Of a DNA stretch of 34,656 nt, positions 25,601 to 30,831 are shown in pieces. The stretch covers positions 1-34,656 of IMG/VR virus record IMGVR_UViG_3300037300_000313. The stretch is one strand, 5' to 3'. The DNA is from a virus. Position numbers and translations under genes: made by a program. The notes below the pieces were generated by a model that saw only the letters and a program-made list of their open reading frames with translations, was not told the origin of the DNA and did no database searches. Numbering within the stretch: the first letter of the stretch is position 1; every line of letters begins with the position of its first letter.

Positions 25601-26268
25601 AAGGCAACAGTATGAAAGAAGGCTTTTCTTCAAGCCTTTCTTCTGGTATAAGTGACTTCTTAAAAGGTGGTAGTCTTAAAGACCTGTTTACTGGGTTGCT
25701 TGATAACATTACATCTAACATTATTGATAATTTTTCTCAAGGGCTTACAGACTCTATAATGGACTCAAAGCTTTTTAAAGGAATTTTTGACAATTTCCTC
25801 AATCCAGATAACTTTAAAAAACTTGGTAAAAGTGTAGGTGGTATTTTTAAAGAAGTTGGTAGCGATCCCAAAACTTTTGAACCTATGAAAGGTGGACTTA
25901 CTAAAATGTTTTCTGGCGTAGGTAACTTTTTTAAGTCTATTTTTGGTTCTATTTTTGGTGGACTTGGTAAAGGTGCTGGCGTCAAGAAGCTCGCCTCTGG
26001 TGGTGTTGTACCAAACATTCCCGGTTCACAAGTTGGTAAAGACTCTGTGCCAGCTATGCTTATGCCCGGTGAGAGGGTTCTTTCTAAGAGTGACATTAGT
26101 AGTGGTACAAGGGGTGCTGGTTCTAACAGGACTACTACCGCTTCCTTTAACATTAACGTTACTGGTGATGTCTCTTCTCAAACTCGTAGAGAGATTATGG
26201 AAATGATCCCTCAAATTGCTCGTGGAGTAAACGCTGACAATCACGAGTCTAACTTTAGCTATAGGTAA
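22648..26268 (+). CDS. Tail tape measure protein
   Basis: This 1206-residue protein sets the tail length and helps DNA cross the envelope. The N-terminal 250 residues show the family pattern: membrane-leaning segment KIAAIAFAGFVAVNGFLKG, then ALMQLGQAMSSGVFRGEEFN, VNEQLGRVMESLSIQLG and RGELRAMAEAGELTSDV. Several hydrophobic segments lie at about 420-480 and 540-620. Two copies of a Gly-rich motif occur near residues 768 (SDSIPAMLSNGEYVV) and 1131 (KDSVPAMLMPGERVL), typical of tape measure C-terminal parts. Coiled-coil helices lie between them. AAAAGGAG precedes the ATG. At about 1.5 angstrom per residue the length suggests a tail in the 180 nm range, an inference from the family rule. Confidence 0.93.
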   Translation: MLGSGAGTTKGVTIKVRADTYNAEKNMAQLTRSVKNIDNQVSRLGKSVKIAAIAFAGFVAVNGFLKGVAKTTDSMVNLENRLALVVGRGKELNQTFEVLRKISAKTGSSVKSSADIYSRFGIALKSANVESEDLYKITETLQKSVSLSGADAVGAEAALMQLGQAMSSGVFRGEEFNSVNEQLGRVMESLSIQLGKTRGELRAMAEAGELTSDVVFAALLADAENVNKEFETLNFTTAKLAQVFRDELTLAISKVDKAFGISESIKKKLGSMTKAVQFFNDNFEGIVLRIKLSVNAIKQLFAGMSSSVQNYLRKTFGGDRWDAAFSGLGKALAKIQSFIASVIGFFKDAWHQIVGNSYWPEIFYEGARAIAGPNTIAAINKVIGWVYNFVTNIKQSFSKLNNSATGLWEETIKKIESLDLKTSLDQISIPQAFKEWISSQTDTAIAAVALGLGLVFRFGIRRAFLGAVALALAPEILNSGIFQSTLFTLGKGIGTAINELFTGDGEFGERLIQGIKDSLASLGRGVWEGLFPGAVIEDFQATVVGTLTGGALGALLFAGLGRAIFGLLAAFARSIIVMLGTYLLAAAIANPIGAIITVIIAGSFAMEAFDLDRIIGDFVGNIFATMVSWLGLGSGGQLLVKNAISGMIVIALSPFKFVGKIIKAIFSSEYSIADAFRDSGQEIVEAVNEIIDLITAPFEVFFTWIGTKFSEIGKSIRDAFSGLGGISDSGPKKPSVDLLPVEERFLNETRPKLKAAGGFISGPGTATSDSIPAMLSNGEYVVKGAAVDKYGINFLDKVNQGMLPKFATGGYVGGESERLQGKLASLEAKRNRIIISNKLNKIDDPGYIVESTSSIEDSIRSVGERINQLSTDQVNNSDEQETGSVQSMTSSRSVSDKVKELTGKGSLPSSLTGTIEKVMAALDELGIDSSLALKGPEAIKEGLKLLELQKQLNALSVSDVNAVKAKTEEIRKQQELIDKTLQGKEGNSMKEGFSSSLSSGISDFLKGGSLKDLFTGLLDNITSNIIDNFSQGLTDSIMDSKLFKGIFDNFLNPDNFKKLGKSVGGIFKEVGSDPKTFEPMKGGLTKMFSGVGNFFKSIFGSIFGGLGKGAGVKKLASGGVVPNIPGSQVGKDSVPAMLMPGERVLSKSDISSGTRGAGSNRTTTASFNINVTGDVSSQTRREIMEMIPQIARGVNADNHESNFSYR

Positions 26269-26291
26269 GCCCGTTCAAAGGAGTTGAGAAC

Positions 26292-26597
26292 ATGAAAAAA
26301 TGGAAAGAGTTGTTTGATCGGAAGGGAGGTGATCTATTCTGGAAGGTCTCAAAAGGACGTTCCGCTGCTGGTTCTATAGCTGGTACAGACCATGGTGATG
26401 GTTATAAGACAGTGAGGATCGATGGTAAAGCTGTTTACGTTCACCGCATTATCAAAGAAATGACCACTGGAAAGGCTGTAGTAGGTGACGTAGATCACAA
26501 GGACCGCGACCGAAAAAATAACGACCCAAAAAATCTGAAAGTTGTGTCTAGGTCAGACAACAACCGTAACAGGTCTAGTTGGGCTAAAGCTAAATAA
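26292..26597 (+). CDS. HNH endonuclease
   Basis: This 101-residue protein carries the HNH nuclease core: YVHRIIKEM with H51, VGDVDHKDRD with D68-H69, NNDPKNLKVV with N77 and N81, and SRSDNNRNR with N90. This matches the HNH_3 group, in which a His, Asp-His and Asn form the metal site. The N-terminal 45 residues (FDRKGGDLFWKVS, DGYKTVRIDGKAV) look like the short beta part that precedes the nuclease in this group. It lies between the tape measure gene and a terminator. It may be a free-standing homing nuclease or serve DNA processing at packaging. AAAGGAGT lies before the ATG. Confidence 0.85.
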   Translation: MKKWKELFDRKGGDLFWKVSKGRSAAGSIAGTDHGDGYKTVRIDGKAVYVHRIIKEMTTGKAVVGDVDHKDRDRKNNDPKNLKVVSRSDNNRNRSSWAKAK

Positions 26598-26603
26598 ACC
26601 TTA

Positions 26604-26631
26604 GGCTACCCTCGTTTGGGTAGTCTTTTTT
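26604..26631 (+). terminator. Rho-independent terminator of the late operon
   Basis: GGCTACCC (26604-26611) pairs with GGGTAGTC (26618-26625) around TCGTTT, with one G-T pair, and six T follow directly. It is the only fully classical host-type terminator in the late region, 6 bases after the HNH gene stop. It separates the structural genes from the block of small genes. Confidence 0.9.
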
Positions 26632-26671
26632 ATCAAAAACGACCACAAAAAAGTGAGAAAACTAAGGCATC

Positions 26672-26677
26672 TATAAT
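26672..26677 (+). promoter_or_regulatory. Possible sigma70 -10 box ahead of the small-gene block
   Basis: A perfect TATAAT sits in the 147-base gap after the terminator and 67 bases before the first gene of the block. No good -35 hexamer is seen 16-18 bases upstream, where the sequence is A-rich. A host promoter is plausible by position, but the evidence is only this box. Confidence 0.35.
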
Positions 26678-26725
26678 AGAAAGAATCCTTTAGGGGAAGA
26701 AATCTAACGGGAATAATCCCAAGTA

Positions 26726-26740
26726 GGCAAGGAGCCAAAA
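26726..26740 (+). promoter_or_regulatory. Shared ribosome-binding leader GGCAAGGAGCCAAAA, copy 1
   Basis: The Shine-Dalgarno AAGGAG lies inside GGC-AAGGA-GCC, whose ends can pair. The same block precedes the genes at 27194 and 28264. It sits 3 bases before the ATG at 26744. Confidence 0.65.
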
Positions 26741-26743
26741 GCT

Positions 26744-27124
26744 ATGCGCAACTTTCTCAGCCGTGTCAAGAATGTGGTAAGCATTCACTTGAACGCGCTT
26801 TTCTGGTATTCCAAATACTTGGAGTACTATTCTGAGGCCAAAAGGCTTTACGACGAGCTGGAAGTTGAACAGGAAACTGTTTACTACTGGGAAAACAATG
26901 CCGGGTGTCTTGCTGACCAGCTCAAGTGGTCTCAAGATGATGTTATACATCTGCGGGAGGGTAACACCCAGACCGAAGACTTTAACTCTCACCTGCAAGA
27001 GGAACTTGCGCGTATCACGAAGGAACTCTCCGACACAGAGAGGTTTCTCCTTGAGGCGATAGACGGCAAACGTCAGCTAAGCCTTAGCAACTGGAGAGCA
27101 TACCAGATGTGCTGCGGTCACTAA
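26744..27124 (+). CDS. Hypothetical coiled-coil protein
   Basis: This 126-residue protein is the first of the small-gene block. Residues 1-30 are basic and partly hydrophobic; residues 35-110 form charged helices with heptad spacing (YSEAKRLYDELEVEQETVYY, then QEELARITKELSDTERFLLE). The end holds two adjacent Cys before Gly-His. It has the shared GGCAAGGAGCC leader. Codons such as CTC, GCG and CGT are used more than in the tail genes. I do not recognise the family; small coiled-coil proteins in early phage regions often bind host proteins, but nothing here shows a target. Confidence 0.65.
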   Translation: MRNFLSRVKNVVSIHLNALFWYSKYLEYYSEAKRLYDELEVEQETVYYWENNAGCLADQLKWSQDDVIHLREGNTQTEDFNSHLQEELARITKELSDTERFLLEAIDGKRQLSLSNWRAYQMCCGH

Positions 27125-27134
27125 CACTGTTCGA

Positions 27135-27150
27135 ACACCTGAGTAGGTGT
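27135..27150 (+). promoter_or_regulatory. Intergenic hairpin ACACCT-GAGT-AGGTGT
   Basis: A perfect 6-bp stem with a 4-base loop lies 11 bases after the preceding stop. There is no T-tract. It could be a weak terminator, an mRNA stability element or a recognition hairpin. Confidence 0.45.
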
Positions 27151-27176
27151 ATAAACTGCTCAACTTCTTAAACACT

Positions 27177-27191
27177 GGCAAGGAGCCAAAA
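27177..27191 (+). promoter_or_regulatory. Shared ribosome-binding leader, copy 2
   Basis: GGCAAGGAGCCAAAA is identical to copy 1 and ends two bases before ATG 27194. The repeated identity beyond the AAGGAG core suggests a conserved expression element. Confidence 0.65.
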
Positions 27192-27193
27192 CT

Positions 27194-27418
27194 ATGAACT
27201 TACTGCAAAATCAATTGGGAGTTCCCTCCTTGGAAACTTTTGAAGAGTACCGTCTAGCCAACTCACCTCTCAGGTACGGTCAGGCTTTTTGCAACTACTA
27301 CAAGCTAAATGACCCGAGCCTTTTCTATGAGACTGATGATAGTAAAGCAAGGGTTAAGGCGACTAAGTACGTGGTTTACTATCAACTTCCCCTCGCGTAT
27401 AACACGGAGGTAACGTAA
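27194..27418 (+). CDS. Small hypothetical protein
   Basis: This 74-residue protein carries the second copy of the shared leader. It has several aromatic residues (YYKLNDPSLFYET, VVYYQLP), and no membrane segment or known motif. Its stop overlaps the next start as TAATG, so the Cys-rich gene after it is probably translated by coupling. GGAGGT near its end (27404-27409) serves as the ribosome site for that gene. Function unknown. Confidence 0.65.
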   Translation: MNLLQNQLGVPSLETFEEYRLANSPLRYGQAFCNYYKLNDPSLFYETDDSKARVKATKYVVYYQLPLAYNTEVT

Positions 27419-27582
27419 TGTCTTGCTGCAGTGAAAGGGGCTGTTCTGCTGAAGAAGTTGTAGGAAACTGCCCCGATTGTGATGAACCCGTAGACAAGGA
27501 TGGTAACGCAGCTGACAGTTGCTCTTTCTCTCCTGTCTGTTGTGAAACCTGTGGTCGGAGTCCTTGTGACCAATCTTGTTAG
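27418..27582 (+). CDS. Cys-rich zinc-ribbon-like mini-protein (54 residues)
   Basis: The reading starts at the ATG that overlaps the previous stop (TAATG), with GGAGGT about 9 bases upstream. The 54-residue product has 12 Cys: CC at 3-4, C9, CPDC at 18-21, C35, CC at 41-42, C45, C50 and C54. The CPDC ... CCETC spacing is that of a zinc ribbon, preceded by a separate Cys-rich start, and ends RSPCDQSC. It likely binds one or more metal ions. Proteins of this size and type in phage early regions are generally uncharacterised. The last third of the gene also holds the -35 part of a possible promoter. Confidence 0.72.
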   Translation: MSCCSERGCSAEEVVGNCPDCDEPVDKDGNAADSCSFSPVCCETCGRSPCDQSC

Positions 27583-27591
27583 GAGTATAAT
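27564..27591 (+). promoter_or_regulatory. Sigma70-like promoter
   Basis: TTGTGA (27564-27569) and TATAAT (27586-27591) are separated by 16 bases. The -10 is perfect and the -35 matches four of six consensus bases. Transcription from about 27598 would place a hairpin (27612-27645) in the leader and then the gene at 27690. Confidence 0.5.
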
Positions 27592-27611
27592 TGCCTTGTG
27601 GAAAATTAGCT

Positions 27612-27645
27612 ATGAGCCGGACTCCCCAAAAAAGGTCCCGGTCAT
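27612..27645 (+). promoter_or_regulatory. Bulged leader hairpin
   Basis: ATGA (27612-27615) pairs with TCAT (27642-27645) and CCGG (27617-27620) with CCGG (27638-27641); ACT with GGT extends it, leaving bulges and an A-rich loop. It lies just after the predicted start of the 27564 promoter transcript. An 11-codon reading starting inside it is too short to support as a gene. Confidence 0.4.
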
Positions 27646-27689
27646 AACAGTAGTAGAAAACTAAAACCTTATCCCTCTAGGAGGTAGAT

Positions 27690-27968
27690 TTGGAAGAAGT
27701 CTTAATAAATGTTTTGTTGGGCCTGTTTTGCAGGCTCATTGTCGTAAACCTTATAATTATGAAAGTGTCAGGTGGAAAAGTTGTAATTGTACACCCCGCT
27801 CTCATAGTTATAACTTCTATCCCTTTACTCTTGACTGGTTCTGCCTCTGTGATCCCCTTCGTACTAGGTTTGTGGGTCATGGACGTTGTTATCTTTTTTG
27901 GTAAAGCAGAAGAAGAAAAACAGAAAGAAGCTAAACTAATGAAAAATAAGAAAGAACGAGGTAAGTAA
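27690..27968 (+). CDS. Small membrane protein (TTG start)
   Basis: The start is TTG with AGGAGG at 27680-27685; no ATG in this frame occurs before residue 24. The 92-residue product has two or three hydrophobic segments, about 5-25 (INVLLGLFCRLIVVNLII) and 34-66 (VVIVHPALIVITSIPLLL then FVLGLWVMDVVIFF), and a highly charged C-terminus (EEEKQKEAKLMKNKKERGK) probably in the cytoplasm. It may be a phage inner-membrane protein of the early block, such as one involved in superinfection exclusion, but there is no specific motif. Confidence 0.62.
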   Translation: MEEVLINVLLGLFCRLIVVNLIIMKVSGGKVVIVHPALIVITSIPLLLTGSASVIPFVLGLWVMDVVIFFGKAEEEKQKEAKLMKNKKERGK

Positions 27969-27970
27969 TA

Positions 27971-28072
27971 GTGGCGGTAGGTTTGTCTATTATTTTTGGT
28001 GTTGTTTACGCAAAGTACTTCCACTCGAAGGTTTGCAGTAAGCCTCTACTAATTGAAATAGGCTCCAAGTAG
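27971..28072 (+). CDS. Possible 33-residue membrane peptide (GTG start)
   Basis: GTG 27971 follows the previous stop by two bases, with GAGGTAAG about 8 bases upstream. The product begins VAVGLSIIFGVVYAKYF, a short hydrophobic segment, and ends with a basic and Ser/Gly tail before TAG at 28070. Size and lack of relatives make this uncertain; support comes from the close spacing and hydrophobic pattern. Confidence 0.33.
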   Translation: MAVGLSIIFGVVYAKYFHSKVCSKPLLIEIGSK

Positions 28073-28247
28073 TACTACCCCACGAGGTTACTCCTTAAGA
28101 GTCTAAGTGCGTTGTAACTTTCAACAACCTACTCTAAGGTAGTTTAGCTGAGAAAAAGAGGTTAAGAGGGGCTTGCAGAAAGTTTCCCACTCTCCTCAGT
28201 TAGTTTGAAGAAGAAAAACACCATCCTGTTTCAGGGTTGTGAACAAA
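28073..28247 (+). other. Non-coding gap with weak inverted repeats
   Basis: No convincing reading frame is seen. It contains several short inverted repeats, such as ACTC-CTTAA-GAGT (near 28090), GTTG-TAACTTT-CAAC (near 28111) and CTAC-TCTAAG-GTAG (near 28130). None has a T-tract and no tRNA can be folded. It may be a structured leader for the gene at 28264. Confidence 0.4.
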
Positions 28248-28262
28248 GGCAAGGAGCCACAA
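28248..28262 (+). promoter_or_regulatory. Shared ribosome-binding leader, copy 3
   Basis: GGCAAGGAGCCACAA, one base different from copies 1 and 2, ends one base before ATG 28264. Confidence 0.62.
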
Positions 28263-28263
28263 A

Positions 28264-28560
28264 ATGAGCTATGATATCTACGTTGGAACTATGAGCCGCA
28301 ACATGACTTCTAACGTTTCAAAAATGTGGGATAGGGCAATGCCTAATCTCAATTTGAGAGACATGAGTGGTCTGACTGCCAAAGAGTGCCTTCCGCACCT
28401 TGAAGCAGGAATGTTGGACATGGCACAAAACCGCCTCTCTTATGAGGATATGGCCCCTGAAAACGGTTGGGGAAGTCACGGCGGTGCGCTGTCAGTGTTG
28501 GTGGAAATGGCAGCAGCCTGCAGGGAAAATCCTGAGGCCATTGTTTCAGTCCACTGCTAA
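28264..28560 (+). CDS. Hypothetical protein of early block
   Basis: This 98-residue protein begins SYDIYVGTMSRNMTSNVSKM and includes MWDRAMPNLNLRDM, a short helical region (LEAGMLDMAQNRLSYED), NGWGSHGGAL, and a helix ending VSVHC. A pattern of G-W-G-S near the end with an Asn-rich start is known from small phage proteins of unknown function. It carries copy 3 of the shared leader and is closed by a terminator hairpin 10 bases after its stop, so it is likely its own transcript end. No catalytic motif. Confidence 0.68.
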   Translation: MSYDIYVGTMSRNMTSNVSKMWDRAMPNLNLRDMSGLTAKECLPHLEAGMLDMAQNRLSYEDMAPENGWGSHGGALSVLVEMAAACRENPEAIVSVHC

Positions 28561-28569
28561 AAACCACTA

Positions 28570-28596
28570 CTGGGCCTCACGGCCCGGTTTATTTTT
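28570..28596 (+). terminator. Rho-independent-type terminator
   Basis: CTGGGCC (28570-28576) pairs with GGCCCGG (28581-28587) around TCAC, with one T-G pair, and TTTATTTTT follows directly (28588-28596). It ends the transcript of the gene at 28264. Confidence 0.85.
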
Positions 28597-28617
28597 CACA
28601 AAAACAAGCAGGGTCAA

Positions 28618-28743
28618 ATGACAAAGCAAGAAGCTGAAGCTAAAATTAGAGATCTTTTTAATAAGATTTCCAACAAGGAAACCTGGGACGCCTCTGTAGA
28701 CCAGTACTTCAATCAAATTCAAGAGCTGAGGAAAGTGCAATGA
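28618..28743 (+). CDS. Small hypothetical protein (41 residues)
   Basis: ATG 28618 opens a 41-residue reading that ends at TGA 28741-28743, overlapping the next start by ATGA. The product is a charged helix (KQEAEAKIRDLFNKIS, then DQYFNQIQELRKVQ). AAGCAGGG lies upstream, a weak ribosome site. The overlap with a well-formed next gene and the uniformly coding look support it. It is too small to assign. Confidence 0.52.
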   Translation: MTKQEAEAKIRDLFNKISNKETWDASVDQYFNQIQELRKVQ

Positions 28744-28973
28744 GCTGGGAAACAAAAACTGAGTATAAAGTCACGATTGAAATTTCGTTTGTAATTCCTG
28801 AACACGTTGTTAAAGACGTAAGGTATCATTACGAGAACCTTGGTAAAATTGCTGCAATCAGGTTTCTTCGTCTCTGGAGTAATGAAAACAGCAACAGTCA
28901 CAACTTGTCTTCGAGAGACTCCATAGGTCTTGTTGATCACATGTGTGCGGGTCTTAAGGCTCACAGGTCTTAA
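28740..28973 (+). CDS. Small hypothetical protein
   Basis: This 77-residue protein overlaps the previous gene by ATGA, with GAGGAAAG as ribosome site. It starts with beta-like TEYKVTIEISFVIPE and continues as helices (VKDVRYHYENLGKIAAIRFL), ending LVDHMCAGLKAHRS. No known motif. Its stop lies inside a nested RNA structure. Function is unknown. Confidence 0.6.
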   Translation: MSWETKTEYKVTIEISFVIPEHVVKDVRYHYENLGKIAAIRFLRLWSNENSNSHNLSSRDSIGLVDHMCAGLKAHRS

Positions 28974-29021
28974 GGATTGTATCGGCAAGTGATCCCCAGA
29001 TCACAAACCCCATGCAATCCT
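28973..29021 (+). promoter_or_regulatory. Nested stem structure, candidate regulatory RNA
   Basis: The outer arm AGGATTG (28973-28979) pairs with CAATCCT (29015-29021). The inner arm GTGATC (28989-28994) pairs with GATCAC (28999-29004) around CCCA. All 13 pairs are Watson-Crick. It occupies most of the gap before the 25-residue membrane peptide gene, and AAAGGAAAAG follows it. Terminator is unlikely since no T-tract follows. Confidence 0.5.
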
Positions 29022-29041
29022 GCAGGTGAAAAGGAAAAGCA

Positions 29042-29119
29042 ATGCTCCCTGAACTCGTGCTAGTAATAGCAGCCTTAGTTGTCTTTGTTCTTGTTTGTTT
29101 AGATGAAACAAGCAACTAA
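29042..29119 (+). CDS. Possible 25-residue single-helix membrane peptide
   Basis: ATG 29042 with AAAAGGAAAAG upstream gives MLPELVLVIAALVVFVLVCL followed by five polar residues and TAA at 29117. This is nearly one pure membrane helix. Such peptides are common in phage early regions but hard to prove. The ribosome site and the composition support it. Confidence 0.45.
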   Translation: MLPELVLVIAALVVFVLVCLDETSN

Positions 29120-29155
29120 GCTGTAAACTGAAACCTCCAACTTTGGAACAAGCAA

Positions 29156-29587
29156 ATGCAAAAATCAACTGTGATCCGTCTTATGCGCGAACGTTTTAAC
29201 CGAAACACCATCACTCGTTGGGGCCGCGATCGACCCGGTGGTTACGAAGCTACCAAGTTTTACCTTGATAAAAACCACGACCGCAAGACTCAGCGCCGCA
29301 ACCACAAGGCTATGCTGCAAGAAGAACTTCGTTACCACGATGCCGACTTGCACGCAGATCACCTTGAAGCTGTTCAACAGGAGCTTGATGAGTGGTATGA
29401 TGATAGCGGTTACTACTCTGATGAAAATCAGTACCTTTGGGATCATAACTCCTACGATGAAAACGACCGCTATGATCCAGAGCAAGAAGACGACAACGGT
29501 TGTTTCTACTACAAAGGTGGTTGTTTCTACTCCAACGGTGCCTCGGATTACTTTGGGGAAGTTCACCTACTTCGGTTTGGCCAATGA
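29156..29587 (+). CDS. Hypothetical protein with basic start and acidic Tyr-rich end
   Basis: This 143-residue protein has a strongly basic N-terminus (MRERFNRNTITRWGRDRPGG, then RKTQRRNHKAM), a short helix, and a very acidic, Tyr/Asp/Asn-rich second half (YYSDENQYLWDHNSYDE, DRYDPEQEDDNG), ending in a repeat CFYYKGG/CFYSNG. It may be partly disordered and could bind nucleic acid by its start. The family is unknown. Its stop overlaps the next start by ATGA. Its reverse strand and other frames give long artefact readings. Confidence 0.62.
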   Translation: MQKSTVIRLMRERFNRNTITRWGRDRPGGYEATKFYLDKNHDRKTQRRNHKAMLQEELRYHDADLHADHLEAVQQELDEWYDDSGYYSDENQYLWDHNSYDENDRYDPEQEDDNGCFYYKGGCFYSNGASDYFGEVHLLRFGQ

Positions 29588-29985
29588 CCCCTCTTTTGTG
29601 TCTGACTTTAGTAGTCTACTTTGAGGCTAGAGGTGAGTTAGCCCAAGACAACAGCGCTGGTTACGCCGTAGCTGAAGTTGTTATGAACAGGGTTGCCTCA
29701 CCAAGGTTTCCTAATACGGTCTGTGAAGTTATCAAGCAGCACAGAGAGGGGAGTGGGCCGAGGTCCTGCCAGTTTTCCTTTTACTGTGATGGTCTGGTTG
29801 AGGAAATGAAAGAAGAGTCAGCAGCAAAAGAAAGTCGGTTAATTGCTGCTGACGTGCTAGCTGGAAGAAACCTCTTAGGCATAGAGGCTGATCACTACCA
29901 CACTACCAGTGTTTCCCCTAGCTGGTCAACCTCAATGGAGTTAGTTGGAAAAGTAGGGTCTCACCTGTTCTATAAACAAAACTAA
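29584..29985 (+). CDS. Cell wall hydrolase, SleB/Hydrolase_2-like
   Basis: I start at ATG 29584, which overlaps the previous stop (ATGA), rather than at 29500. The 133-residue product shows the family series: VVYFEARGE (E14 likely catalytic), AVAEVVMNRV, RFPNTVCEVI, CQFSFYCDG, AADVLAG and ADHYHTTSVSPSWS ending HLFYKQN. SleB-type enzymes cut peptidoglycan glycan strands. There is no signal peptide. This is a second wall enzyme besides the M15 lysin; lying among the small genes rather than with the lysis genes, it may act early, be a virion enzyme, or support lysis. Confidence 0.88.
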   Translation: MTPLLCLTLVVYFEARGELAQDNSAGYAVAEVVMNRVASPRFPNTVCEVIKQHREGSGPRSCQFSFYCDGLVEEMKEESAAKESRLIAADVLAGRNLLGIEADHYHTTSVSPSWSTSMELVGKVGSHLFYKQN

Positions 29986-30007
29986 AATCCTAAACAGAGG
30001 AAAGCTC

Positions 30008-30652
30008 ATGGATTTTTCAAGGCTTGTGACCGGACTGTTTAACTTTGCTGTTAAACCGGAAACTTTAGAACTTTTTCCCTTGCTAGAAACTCAACCAAGT
30101 TTCTACAACAAAGCCTTGCTTGGCAAAGGCCGTTACGCTAGTGTTTACGAAACTTTTTCAGAAAAACACGTTGTAAAGTTTTCTGAAAAACTATTCGACG
30201 ATGGTTGGGTTTACTATGCTTTGCTTTGCTTAAGTAACCCTGAAAAAAACTTTTCTTTTATGCCTGTTATAGAAAAGTTGATAGTGAACTTTGAAGAAAA
30301 CACTTACGTAGCTGTATTAGAAAAACTTAAAGAGTTTTCTTGTGGGGAAGATGCCCCTTATATTATAGGTAAACTAAATACTATTCCCTTACAACTCAGA
30401 TCGTCTGACTCTTTAAATCAACAAGCGGGTTTAAAAAATCAACTGAGGTGCTTTGTAATTCAAATGTTAAAAGAAGACTATTATACAAAGTATATTTATT
30501 TTGATGCTCATTGCCTTAACTGGATGAAAAGAGATAATAACGAAATTGTGCTAACAGACCCTTTTTCTTACGGTGTCAGTTCTGAAGTTACAAGGGAAAA
30601 AATCATTAGCCTTTCTAAATCCAACCCAAACCGTGTAAAAATAGTAGGATAA
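30008..30652 (+). CDS. Small protein-kinase-like protein
   Basis: This 214-residue protein has the layout of a compact kinase. LGKGRYASVYE near residue 38 is a glycine loop, HVVKF gives the ATP-binding Lys (K57), and FDAHCLN holds the catalytic Asp D166 with H168 and N171 (D-x-H-x-x-N). LTDPF gives D184 in the DFG-like site. The spacing between catalytic D and N is that of the eukaryotic-like and APH-type kinases. No clear substrate-binding lobe is visible, so it may phosphorylate a host protein. Phage T7 gp0.7 is a known early kinase that alters host RNA polymerase; a comparable role is a guess. AGAGGAAAGC precedes the ATG. Confidence 0.75.
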   Translation: MDFSRLVTGLFNFAVKPETLELFPLLETQPSFYNKALLGKGRYASVYETFSEKHVVKFSEKLFDDGWVYYALLCLSNPEKNFSFMPVIEKLIVNFEENTYVAVLEKLKEFSCGEDAPYIIGKLNTIPLQLRSSDSLNQQAGLKNQLRCFVIQMLKEDYYTKYIYFDAHCLNWMKRDNNEIVLTDPFSYGVSSEVTREKIISLSKSNPNRVKIVG

Positions 30653-30657
30653 CTCAA

Positions 30658-30831
30658 ATGACAAAGACAACAAACTCAAAGCTGTTCAAAGACCGTGATG
30701 CAGTGCGTCTTGAAAAAACCACAGCAAAGTGGATCATGGAAAACCGTCCAGCAGAAGGTTACAAGGGTTTCAAGGCTACAGCCAACTTTTTTGGTGAAGT
30801 AAAAACTATGAACATCGAGTGGAGCAACTGA
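30658..30831 (+). CDS. Small hypothetical protein (57 residues)
   Basis: ATG 30658 follows the kinase-like gene by five bases. It gives a 57-residue, Lys/Thr-rich product (SKLFKDRDAVRLEKTTAKW, then PAEGYKGFKATANFFGEVK) ending at TGA 30829-30831. The stop overlaps the start of the next gene (TGATG). The ribosome site AGGATAAC is weak. Even codon structure and the tight junctions on both sides support it. The family is not recognised. Confidence 0.58.
   Translation: MTKTTNSKLFKDRDAVRLEKTTAKWIMENRPAEGYKGFKATANFFGEVKTMNIEWSN

Noticed and set aside
27609-27647. Possible 11-codon gene MSRTPQKRSRS or a tRNA-like fold
   Set aside because: Too short to support as a gene, and no T-arm or acceptor stem can be drawn; recorded only as a hairpin.
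29500-29583. Longer start for the SleB-like gene
   Set aside because: The ATG at 29584 overlaps the previous stop and gives the usual family N-terminus; the longer part is a shadow of the preceding gene.
29238-29624. Thr-rich + strand reading overlapping the genes at 29156 and 29584
   Set aside because: Out-of-frame shadow of the basic/acidic protein gene, no ribosome site and low complexity.
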